Of a stretch of 63,007 nt of DNA, positions 1 through 7,594 are shown one piece after another. The stretch comes from Arsenophonus sp048493715 (GTDB lineage Bacteria; Pseudomonadota; Gammaproteobacteria; Enterobacterales; Enterobacteriaceae), in assembly GCA_048493715.1 (NCBI GenBank), contig JBGDCZ010000015.1, forward strand, positions 1 to 63,007, in the 5' to 3' direction. Position numbers and translations under genes: made by a program. The notes under the pieces are model-generated. The model ran no database searches. It saw only the letters and a list, made by a program, of their open reading frames with translations, and had not been told where the DNA came from. How positions within the stretch are numbered: the first letter of the stretch is position 1; every line of letters begins with the position of its first letter.

Positions 1-54
1 GGTGGTCACAATATTGGAAAGGTAAGCATTGGACGTTACGTATTTTTCAGACAT
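1..54 (-). CDS. Start of the next late phage gene, probably a holin (partial, cut by window edge)
   Basis: An ATG at 54 (or in frame at 60) begins a minus-strand reading frame, MSEKYVTSNAYLSNIV, that stays open to the edge. It starts immediately after the stop of the gpX remnant. In P2 the gene after X is the holin Y, so position suggests a holin. Only 18 codons are visible and no membrane segment can be checked. Confidence 0.35.
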   Translation of the reverse strand, partial: MSEKYVTSNAYLSNIVTT

Positions 55-300
55 AGGCATAACTCCCCCTTCTCAGGGTATCCTTATCCTGTCTAGTCCC
101 ACGGAGCGACCTGCAAACGATTTGACGAAGGTGTGGAATTTCCGGTAACTGAATTTCAACGCCCATCGGGAGTGTCGGTCGGCGTTGTCGCAAAGTCCGG
201 GATTAACCGCAAGGACGCGCTCGAGAGTACCGATGCAGGTGCCATAGTAACGAAAACAAATCTCGTCTACGCTCTAGTTTTGCTGACTCAATACCTTCAT
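47..300 (-). pseudogene. Tail protein X (P2 gpX-like), broken
   Basis: P2 gpX is a small LysM-like tail protein needed for tail assembly. From the ATG at 300 the frame reads MKVLSQQN, a stop, then SVDEICFRYYGTCIGTLERV and LAVNPGL. After a shift of frame it continues LPMGVEIQLPEIP, which matches the end of P2 X (LPHGTAIELPDV). One stop and one frameshift inactivate it. It follows gpL, as in P2. Confidence 0.8.
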
Positions 301-307
301 ATCAACG

Positions 308-766
308 TCACCACGTTATCGCTTTGACCTTTGATACGGGTAATGGCCCTATCGCATCGCGCCGGTAATAATCAATCGTGGGTAACAGGCTATCGGCTTT
401 TTTTTGCCCGAGCGACTGGGTGTCGATATCACGATAACGTTCGGATAAATTGGCTTTTGCCAGACTAAATACTGTAAGCTCATACAGCAGACAAAGCTCA
501 CTGACTCCATTGATGTGCATCGCCGGAATATGGGTTAATTGGTCAAAGCCGTTACGCTTTTTCTGCTGCTGCTAGTCACGCAATTCGCAGGCCACTTCAA
601 TCATGGCGTGAGTCAGTACGTCCTGCAGGCGCAAAGGAGTAATTGTGCCATCATTTTCGCGCATCACCGCGCGATACTGTTTGGGTGATACCGCAGGCCA
701 GAAGGGGTCATCCGCAACAAGGGACTTTTCTTCTTTGGGTTGCTGTTCTGGCGAAATAAAATCCAT
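308..766 (-). pseudogene. Head completion/stabilisation protein L (P2 gpL-like) with one amber stop
   Basis: gpL completes and stabilises the DNA-filled P2 capsid. The frame opens at 766 with MDFISPEQQPKEEKSL and reads through ...VACELRD to a TAG at 572-574. The same frame then continues without interruption (QQQKKRNGFDQL... to ...VKAITW) to the stop at 308. A single in-frame stop therefore divides an otherwise complete gene of about 150 codons, close to the P2 length. It lies between M and X, as expected. Confidence 0.85.
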
Positions 767-847
767 ATCGTCATCTCAATAGGTCGGGCGGTGAACAGTA
801 AAGATAACGCTTTTTTTCACTGTGCCGCCCGGGTGCGTAGGCACAAT

Positions 848-1501
848 TCATGTTTTCGGTGGGGCGAGATTTAAGGCTTTTCCCAGCTTTTTAATCTCTC
901 CTTTCACGCCGACTCTCTGAATAGAGCACCAGGGCGTGTCTTAATGTCCCAAGGGCTGCCTCTGGCAAGCTATTATCGCGCTGGTAAACCCCGCACCATT
1001 TATACAGTTCGGCTCTGACCACATCCGGCATATCTTCGTCGTCGATTAATGCCACGGTTTGCTGTAAAATCGACAGTCCCACAGTGGTGTTCTGCTGATA
1101 AGCGATTTTCGCCGAGGCGGCAATTTTTTCAGCAATGGCGTAACCCGTACTGCGGGTATGCCCTGCTGGCATCGAAAGACCGTGGTGTAAAGCATATTGT
1201 GCAATAGCCAGGGCGCCTTCAATGTCACCGGCATCAATGCGCCAGAGAATCAACATCATCAAGATGTCATCCTGATGGTTTTCGCCTTTCCCCAGTATCC
1301 CGCTGACCCAGGGAACATAACGGGGTAACACGGTTTTCTTGTATTCGGTTTTGCGTTCGGTTGACGAATGCGTTTTAACTGGCGTTTATCCTACTGAAAC
1401 ATCCGCTGAATTTGCTGTGTGACCGCATCCCATAACGGATGCGGTGCCTGCGTATTTTCGCCGACTAATCGCAGCTGGTGACATTGCCAGAGGGATAACA
1501 T
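848..1501 (-). pseudogene. Terminase small (endonuclease) subunit M, broken
   Basis: P2 gpM cleaves cos during packaging. The remnant starts at the ATG at 1501 (MLSLWQCHQLRLVGEN...), meets a TAG after ...QRMFQ, and changes frame near 1330. The core is well preserved: LPRYVPWVSGILGKG, QDDILMMLILWRIDAGDIEG and DMPDVVRAELYKWCG match gpM. A last frameshift precedes the C terminus, which in the correct frame reads GVKGEIKKLGKAL and stops at 848. At least one stop and two frameshifts are present. Confidence 0.88.
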
Positions 1502-1503
1502 TA

Positions 1504-2594
1504 GCCTCCCCCTTGATTACCCTAGCCGCTGCCGCCTAGATTCGGGTCATTGACACCCTGAGACCCTTCTTGGTGTTTTTCTTCCGGCAAGATGTCAATG
1601 TTTCCATCAATGCGACCCCGTGATAATCCTCCATCACATAGGTTTCATTGACCGACTCGTAATTTTCAATCCGGTCACGCTCGGGCGTATCTTTGATTTG
1701 CCGGCGGTGGTTGTCCTGCTGATAGTAAATCGATAAATTGTCTAAACGGGTAATTAACAGGGCTTTATCGGGGAAGAAGGGAGCGCGTACCACCGGTAAT
1801 CCACCCCCCCAGGCGTTTTTGACTGATAATCATATCGGCAGCCAGCATTTCACTGTTGACCTGTTCTTTGTTGACAATCGGGAAATATTTATCCGCCAAA
1901 AGCGAACGGCCACAAATGATGACCAAATCAGTATCATCCTGATAAACTTCATCCATCACCAGTGCATCCAGGTTTTTGTAGTCGCCTTTTTCACCAATCC
2001 GAATGGTACTTGAGGTGACCCTGCCCTAGTTATCGGTGATTTTATCCATCATATGAGTGGGTGCATCCTGGCGAATTTTTTGCAACCAGCCAATATTCAC
2101 ATCCTGTAATTTAGGATGAATGGTGCGGTCAGAGGTTTTTGCGCGTTTAATGCCGTTAAAGCCTATCATAATGCGGTCAAGGGCTTGTCGGCGAACAATA
2201 GCATCCCGGATACGGTGCGAAAGTCACTAAATTTTGCCCACATGTCCAGTTTGGCATAGCTAATGACGGTATCGAAATTGGTCTGATAGCAGTAATAGTC
2301 AACCGCTTCCATCGCCGTCGAATCAATTGGTTGATGGGTTTGACGGGTTGTGTCCGTGGTGCTGGCTACGGTAGAGCCAATGCCCAGTTCAATCATCTGA
2401 CCTTGTTGTTCAACCACTGGTACCAGGTTAATTTTTTGCAAAAAACCGGCGCTTTGCTGAATTTGATTTTCCAGTACCTGCGCTTTTGAAGGCTCAATAT
2501 TCACTTTCCCGGCAAAATCCTGAGGTGGGACGTGATAAACCTCGCCCAGACGGGTTAAATACTGATTATATTTTAAACGGGTTTCTTTTCTCAT
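1504..2594 (-). pseudogene. Major capsid protein N (P2 gpN-like), broken
   Basis: The start MRKETRLKYNQYLTRLGEVY is a clear gpN N terminus. Later blocks in shifted frames match equally well: DLVIICGRSLLADKYFPIVN, KEQVNSEMLAADMIISQKRL, LLITRLDNLSIYYQQDNHRR and RIENYESVNETYVMEDY. The first frame stops at 2166; further shifts occur near 1960 and 1790. The span of about 360 codons equals the full P2 capsid protein, so the damage is by small indels and substitutions rather than large deletion. Confidence 0.92.
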
Positions 2595-2604
2595 CGGTTT
2601 CTCG

Positions 2605-3423
2605 TTAGCAGTTGGTCAGTGTGTCCGTGTCCCGTATTTGACCCAACGACAAGGGTCGGTCAGGTGTTTCCTCGCTGGCTAAGGTCGTGGTCAGCGCCGT
2701 CAGTTCTGCCTTAAGTTACTGGTGTTGTTCGTCACTGCCGTTTTTAAGGGCGGTTAACTAGGCACTGAGAGCGGCAATTTACTGTTCGCTGCACACCTGT
2801 TGGGTGGTGCAATACTCAATCGCCTGCTGAATATCGCCAAACGTCTGGGCTTGCGAATAACGCTCTCGGCCAAACAAGGCTTTGACTTTTTCAAGCAGAC
2901 TCAGTGACGGATTAGGCGAAGATATATCCCCTTCGTTAATAAATTCGAGGCATGTTTCTTCAGCGGCGGTAAAGACACTGTTAGGGGACAGTTTACGGTC
3001 AGACAGTGCACAAACACCCTGACGCAACAGCAACATACTGGTGCCAAGACTGGCCGGATTATCGGTCACGGCAAGCCCTACTAAATAAGCCTCGCCAGTA
3101 TCAGAAAAATCGGTATCAATTTCCACCGAGGTATAGACTTTTTGCTGTTGTTTGTTTAAAGCAATCAACTCATCGGTCGGTGAGATGACCCCGTAGAGTC
3201 CCAGTTTACCGGCTAACAAACCGTCTTTGATTTCTTCCGTATAGACCGAAAGCACAGCACCAAAACAGGGTATCCAGGGGGATTTTAAATGCTCAAGGTT
3301 AATCCGTGCCCGAAATTCGAGGGGTCATAGTTTTTCAATATCCGTCAGCCATTCCCGCTGGACTTTACGCCCGTCGGTGGTGGCCCCCTCAACACAGATA
3401 CGAATGGGCTTCGTTTTTTTCAT
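2605..3423 (-). pseudogene. Capsid scaffold/protease O (P2 gpO-like), broken
   Basis: gpO is the scaffold and maturation protease of P2-type capsids. From the ATG at 3423 the frame reads MKKTKPIRICVEGATTDGRK, hits a TGA after ...DIEKL, then continues in the same frame through FRARINLEHLKS. The core KVYTSVEIDTDFSDTGEAYL and VGLAVTDNPASLGTSMLLL is diagnostic. The frame stops again at 2779, while the shifted C terminus reads ...TLTNC before the stop at 2605, as in P2. Divergent from the terminase P remnant. Confidence 0.9.
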
Positions 3424-3507
3424 TACACAGGCTCCCGCTATTACATCGCTGGTTTGTTCAATTGGCATACCATCAAAGGAATAAGCGACTGATACAAGAC
3501 GGGGAGA

Positions 3508-4875
3508 TTGTCTGAACCCTCAAACAAATTTTCATCCAAGCCGGGAGAAGAAAATAAACGTTATGCTACTTTCATGAAAAACGAAAATCCTTTTTTACGC
3601 AAGCGCGCCAGACAACTGGCCTTAGAAGGCTACAGCCTGAGTCTGATTGCCCGCATGCTGGAGAAAAATGTTTCGACGGTGTATAGCTGGAAGCGACGAG
3701 ACCAGTGGGCCACGCAAAGTGCCACGCATCCGGTGAAATTGAGCCTGGAAGCCAGACTCTGCCAATTAATCGCCAAAGAGCACAAAACCGGCAAAGACTT
3801 TAAGGAAATTGACCTGTTATATCGGCAAATGGAGCGCTAGTGTCGGATAGAGAAATATCAACAAGGCAGCACGGAAAGCGACCTTAACCCCAAACTCGCC
3901 TGCCGTCAGCAAAACAAGGGGGTAAAGGCAGAAAAGAATACGTTTAGTGACAGCCAAATTGCCGCACTTAAGCAGTTTTTTCACGACAACCTGTTTGATT
4001 ATCAGAAACAGTGGTACAATGCCGGGTTGGATTGTACGATACGCAATATCTTAAAATCGCGCCAGATAGGGGCGACCTGGTTCTTTGCCCGCAAGGCGTT
4101 CATTTATGCGTTAACCACCGGCTACAATCAGGTGTTTTTATCGGCCAGTAAAGCGTAGGCGCATGTCTTTAAAGATTACATTATTAAAATGGCCAGGAGG
4201 TCGATGTCGCCTTAAAAGGCGATCTCATCATGTTAGCTAACGAGCAACCCTTTACTTTCTCGGCACCAATGCCCGAACCGCCCAGAGTTATCACTGTAAT
4301 CTTTACCTGGATGAATATTTCTGGATCCCAAAATTTCAGGAATTGTGCAAAGTGGCCTCCGGCATAGTGATGCAGAAAAAATGGCTGCAAACCTATTTTT
4401 CAATCCCCCTCCAGTCTGACTCACAGCGCTTTTCCTTTCTGATCGGGCAACTGTTTAACCGGGGGCGGCCTAAAAAAGAACAGATTGAGATAGATATCAG
4501 CCATAAGGCATTAGCAACAAACGGGCGCTATTGTGATGATGGCCATTGGCGACAAGTTGTCACGTTAGACGATGCCATTAACGGTGGCTGTAACCTGTTT
4601 GACCGTGAATTATTAAAAAAACGTTACAGTCCGGATGAATATCAAAATTTATTGATGTGTAAATTTGTTGACGATATCGCCTCGTTGTTCTCATTTTCGC
4701 TTATGCAGGCCTGCCAGGTCGATAGCTGGGAAGCCTGGGAAGATGTCAGTCTGTTAATGCTGCGCCCGTATGGCGCACAACTTGTCTGGATAGGGTATAA
4801 CCCAGCCAAAGGCTCACAGAAGGGCGCCAGTGCGGGCTGTATCATCATCGCGCCGCCAAAAACACCCGGGGGGGG
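3508..4875 (+). pseudogene. Terminase large (ATPase) subunit P, broken and 3'-truncated
   Basis: P2 gpP packages DNA. The open frame begins with a TTG at 3508, but the homologous part starts at the ATG at 3574 (MKNENPFLRKRARQLALEGY), a helix-turn-helix with YSWKRRDQW. Stops at 3838 and 4156 and a frameshift near 4190 interrupt it. KSRQIGATWFFARKAF is the atypical Walker A region of gpP and DEYFWIPKFQ is the Walker B region. From 4343 the frame is open again (CKVASGIVMQ..., HWRQVVTLDDAINGGC, WIGYNPA) up to APPKTPGG, where homology stops at a run of G. The nuclease half is missing. Confidence 0.9.
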
Positions 4876-5032
4876 GGATATGGAAAAAGCCGCTAACGTG
4901 TTTATTTGCAACGAACTCCACCCGTTACAACGAAAAATGCAGCAGCTTAACGAATGGCTGGACGAAGAGGTTATTCAGTTTGCCCCTTACGCCTTGAAAC
5001 ACGTAGAAAATGAGTGGCTAATCCTTGAGTAG
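4870..5032 (+). pseudogene. Portal protein Q, C-terminal remnant fused to terminase P
   Basis: After the poly-G run the open frame switches from terminase to GDMEKAANVFICNELHPLQ, then KMQQLNEWLDEEVIQFAPYA. This matches the end of P2 portal Q (GDVEKASKVFVRNELIPLQ...). In P2 the gene order is P then Q, so a deletion joined the middle of P to the end of Q. By comparison with P2, roughly 1.5 kb is missing. The last residues (about NEWLILE) are antisense of the neighbouring Rpn remnant, not portal. Confidence 0.82.
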
Positions 5033-5165
5033 GGCTTTTAGCTGTTCCTCAGAAGCCCCGTTGATTGCTGAATAATCTTTTTATCGACTCCATTTTTCAG
5101 CAGTTGACGGGCTATTTCGTGTTTGGCTTCTTGAATAACCTCAAGTTTGTTTCTTCTTAACTAAA
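5018..5165 (-). pseudogene. C-terminal remnant of an Rpn-family (YhgA-like) PD-(D/E)XK nuclease/transposase
   Basis: The minus strand reads NKLEVIQEAKHEIARQLLKN, GVDKKIIQQSTGL and, after a one-base loss, SEEQLKALLKD before a stop at 5018. The pattern of a short helix, GVD, an I-I pair and STGLSEEQL is the usual C terminus of recombination-promoting nuclease (Rpn) proteins. The catalytic N-terminal part is absent. It overlaps the stop of the P-Q fusion, so its insertion or the deletion beside it set that boundary. Confidence 0.7.
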
Positions 5166-5179
5166 TTTTTTAAAAATCG

Positions 5180-6580
5180 TTAGTTTGACGTGTTTTTTTC
5201 AAAAAATTTTCTTAAATTTATTACATCCCTTAACACACCAGTTGAAATTGGTTGATTAAAATTATTTACATTTGTTGTTTCTTTTAATATAAGCATTTCG
5301 AAAAATGCTTTTCTGGCTTTAACTAACTGATCTCTTGTCGTTGCATGTGTTGGATCAGCCTCTTTGACTATTTTCTGTTCTTTTATTGATTCAGTATTAA
5401 TATTACGATTATCGTCTTGAACAGGTAATTCAACATCATTAGAATGCTTGTATGAAGTTATTATTTTTTTCGATAATTCTTCTTTTCTTGTTATAACTTG
5501 AAGATTTTGAGTTTGTTCAGTACCAAAAAATAAGGATGGAGAAAGAGATCCTGTTAATACCGCATGTTTGTTAAAACTACTTCTAGAATCATCTTCAGCC
5601 GAATGGTAAGCATTAGCATATAAACCAAGAATCATTTCAAATTCTTTTCTTTCTTCAGGTATCATTGATTGAACTTTTTTATTAAATGTATATAGAAATT
5701 CTTCTTGTCCGTCTTCCATTTCTACTAACATCGCATCATCAATAGGGGTTAATCTTTTACATTCCTCTGAAAGAATTTTTCTTATCGAATGTACAGAATA
5801 ATCTTCAAAGTTAATTTTTCCCTCATTAAAGGCTTTTTTGACATCACGAAATTCGGTTTCGTCAGGCGGAACCCTAAATAAACCGTCACTTTTAGGATTT
5901 CTATTACCGTCACTATCTATTTGATAGGTAGTTTTTAGATAATCACAGAGATTGCTCATATACGTATTTCGTTCTGCTTGTTTTTCATAACATACGGAAT
6001 CGAGATTAGTAAATTGTAACTTTGCACCATTTAGATTTGAAAAACTTAAATCTGAGTTAGACAAATTTACGCTATGCAATTCCGCATCCCTTAAATCAAT
6101 GCCTGACAAATCTCTGTTAGAAAGATCAGCGTTTGTTAAACTAATATTTCCGTCATTTGTTAACCTAACTTGATTTTCAGATAAACCTTCACGTTTTATT
6201 AATAACTGAATCGTATAAAAATTTCTAAAGCATTTTTCACTGATTTTTCGATCACCTACTTTACCTTGAACGTTGATGGACACGTCACCATAATTGTTTA
6301 AAAAAGTTACGTCTTTACCTAAAAAATTAAATTTCAACTCTTTTGGAATTTCGTATTGGCCTAAACCGTTAGATTGTTCGAGAGTATCAACGATTGTTGA
6401 AAAGAACTCGTTATATTGTTTAGTGAGTTCTTTTTTGACTCCCCCTAATGTAATGAAATCAATAATATGTTCCAGTATTGTAGTAGGCGATGTGGCTTTT
6501 TTAACATCCATGTCATTGATACCTAAGCTACTTTCCATAAATTTGGTGTAATGATCTATATTCGTATTGATATAAGACAT
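5180..6580 (-). CDS. Putative type III effector: PipB2-like N terminus, pentapeptide repeats, RhoGAP-like domain
   Basis: Intact 466-codon gene among phage debris. Residues about 29-70 (ATSPTTILEHIIDFITLGG, then a KQYNEFFSTIVDTL stretch) resemble the secretion/translocation region of Salmonella PipB2. Residues 151-195 are nine pentapeptide repeats (ADLSN RDLSG IDLRD and so on). Residues about 206-355 follow the RhoGAP pattern: SDGLFRVPPDETEFRDVKKA with a candidate arginine finger R236, INFEDYSVHSIRKILSEE, MIPEERKEFEMILGLYANAY, and LTGSLSPSLFF near the usual GPNL position. The catalytic lysine of eukaryotic RhoGAPs does not align clearly. The remaining 110 residues are unassigned. Inference: a secreted protein that lowers host Rho-GTP. 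It lies between portal Q and cos, a usual cargo place. The start at 6580 has a GGGA box upstream. The domain assignment is from pattern recognition only. Confidence 0.72.
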   Translation of the reverse strand: MSYINTNIDHYTKFMESSLGINDMDVKKATSPTTILEHIIDFITLGGVKKELTKQYNEFFSTIVDTLEQSNGLGQYEIPKELKFNFLGKDVTFLNNYGDVSINVQGKVGDRKISEKCFRNFYTIQLLIKREGLSENQVRLTNDGNISLTNADLSNRDLSGIDLRDAELHSVNLSNSDLSFSNLNGAKLQFTNLDSVCYEKQAERNTYMSNLCDYLKTTYQIDSDGNRNPKSDGLFRVPPDETEFRDVKKAFNEGKINFEDYSVHSIRKILSEECKRLTPIDDAMLVEMEDGQEEFLYTFNKKVQSMIPEERKEFEMILGLYANAYHSAEDDSRSSFNKHAVLTGSLSPSLFFGTEQTQNLQVITRKEELSKKIITSYKHSNDVELPVQDDNRNINTESIKEQKIVKEADPTHATTRDQLVKARKAFFEMLILKETTNVNNFNQPISTGVLRDVINLRKFFEKNTSN

Positions 6581-6660
6581 TTTGATTCCCTTGTTTTTTT
6601 TATTAACAAATATCTAATTTATTTTAATCTTATAGGATAAGAATTTCTCACTTAGAAAAA

Positions 6661-6682
6661 CAACTATTTTACAACTATTTTA
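6661..6682 (-). promoter_or_regulatory. Tandem 11-bp direct repeat upstream of the effector-like gene
   Basis: Two perfect adjacent copies of an 11-mer occur (TAAAATAGTTG on the coding strand), about 80-100 bp before the start at 6580. A TATAAGAT stretch near 6625-6632 could be the -10. Two half-sites spaced 11 bp apart, on one face of the helix, is the geometry of PhoP boxes, and the halves contain GTTGTA and GTTGTT. The match to the PhoP consensus is partial, so the regulator is a guess. Confidence 0.4.
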
Positions 6683-6726
6683 TGTTTTATTTTTTGTGAT
6701 TTTATAAAAAAACATGAAAAATCACA

Positions 6727-6745
6727 GTTGTGGCCCCGCCGCGCC
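6727..6745 (-). other. Putative P2-like cos site
   Basis: The minus strand reads GGCGCGGCGGGGCCACAAC. It agrees with the 19-nt P2 cohesive end (recalled as GGCGAGGCGGGGAAAGCAC) at 14 of 19 positions, including the GGCGGGG block. It is an isolated GC-rich patch in AT-rich DNA and lies on the far side of portal Q, where P2 carries cos. The comparison is from memory. Confidence 0.5.
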
Positions 6746-6841
6746 TACCAGCTCGAGGTGGCGTTTTTTGTACACCTGCATAAGTCAACTCAAAGCAAAC
6801 CCCGTCTTGGCTTTACTGCCATTTTAGGGGGGGATTTGTGC

Positions 6842-6867
6842 ATTTTTTTGCAAATCCATGCACTTAT
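6842..6867. repeat. Small inverted repeat beside the cos-like site
   Basis: GTGCAT and ATGCAC face each other around a T-rich spacer containing TTGCAAAT. It lies between the cos-like site and the next gene. A structural or protein-binding role is possible, but nothing more can be said. Confidence 0.3.
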
Positions 6868-7009
6868 TTTTTTGTAAAATGATATTTTGGTCAAAAGTTA
6901 TCTCTAAGCGCAATCACTAAATTTGTATTCTAACGAGGAAATTTTTGTAGATTGAATACCAAAACCGTTATGCTGACTAAGAAAAGAGGAATTGAAGAGG
7001 GATTGTGAT

Positions 7010-7441
7010 ATGGGTCAGGTTGCTTTTGATACATTAAAATTTGTTGAAACATTAGAAAAAGAAGGTTTGCCAAAAAATCAGGCTAAAGCGATTTCTCTGC
7101 TGTCCGCGAATCACACAAAGTGGTTGATGTAGCAACTAAAGCTGATATTGTTGAAGTAAATCGTAATATTGCCGATGTCCGTAAAGACTTATCTGCTGAG
7201 ATTGCTGATGTTCGCAAGGATTTATCCACTGAGATAACGAACCTCCGTAAAGAAATCGATGCCAGATTCGATAAAGTCGATGCGCGCTTCGAAAAAAAAC
7301 GAGGCCAAGACAGAAGCACAGATTGCATTATTGCGTAAAGATGTTGAAGCCTTAACTAACAGTCTCCTTATCAAGCTTAGTGCTGTGATGCTCGGTATTA
7401 TCAGTGTTGCAGCGACTATTGTTACCATGATTATTAAATGA
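7010..7441 (+). pseudogene. DUF1640-like coiled-coil membrane protein with two frameshifts
   Basis: ATG at 7010 follows a GAGG box. Frame 1 reads MGQVAFDTLKFVETLEKEGL, PKNQAKAISL and then breaks after one lost base. Frame 2 carries VVDVATKADIVEVNRNIADV and heptad-like repeats (DVRKDLSAEI, DVRKDLSTEI, KVDARFEK). A run of eight A near 7294 shifts the frame again. The last part reads NEAKTEAQIALLRKDVEAL and ends in a single hydrophobic segment, about LIKLSAVMLGIISVAATIV. The layout of an AFDTLKF start, ATKADI, a coiled coil and one C-terminal membrane anchor is that of DUF1640 proteins common in prophages. Function unknown. Confidence 0.7.
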
Positions 7442-7594
7442 CTTTAAAGAAATAAAAAATATAGAGGGGATAAAATTTATCCTCTAATAATCATTGACTT
7501 CAAATACCCAACATCTTATGGCATCCAGTTTTTTAAATGAACTCATCGTCGGTAACGCCTGATTATGCTGACTGCTAACATGACTTATCATGGT

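Noticed and set aside
133..327. Plus-strand open frame of 64 codons near the left edge
   Set aside because: It is antisense to the gpX remnant, whose protein-level match on minus is specific.
4642..4911. Minus-strand open frame inside the terminase/portal fusion
   Set aside because: The plus strand encodes recognisable gpP and gpQ; the minus frame has no family pattern.
5180..6580. Reading the effector-like gene as SopA/HECT-type or as a plain pentapeptide-repeat protein
   Set aside because: There is no catalytic Cys region of the HECT-like type, and the pentapeptide part is only nine repeats; the C-terminal 250 residues fit RhoGAP order much better.
6722..6770. GC-rich patch as a rho-independent terminator
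   Set aside because: No stable hairpin followed by T was found; the match to the P2 cohesive end explains it better.
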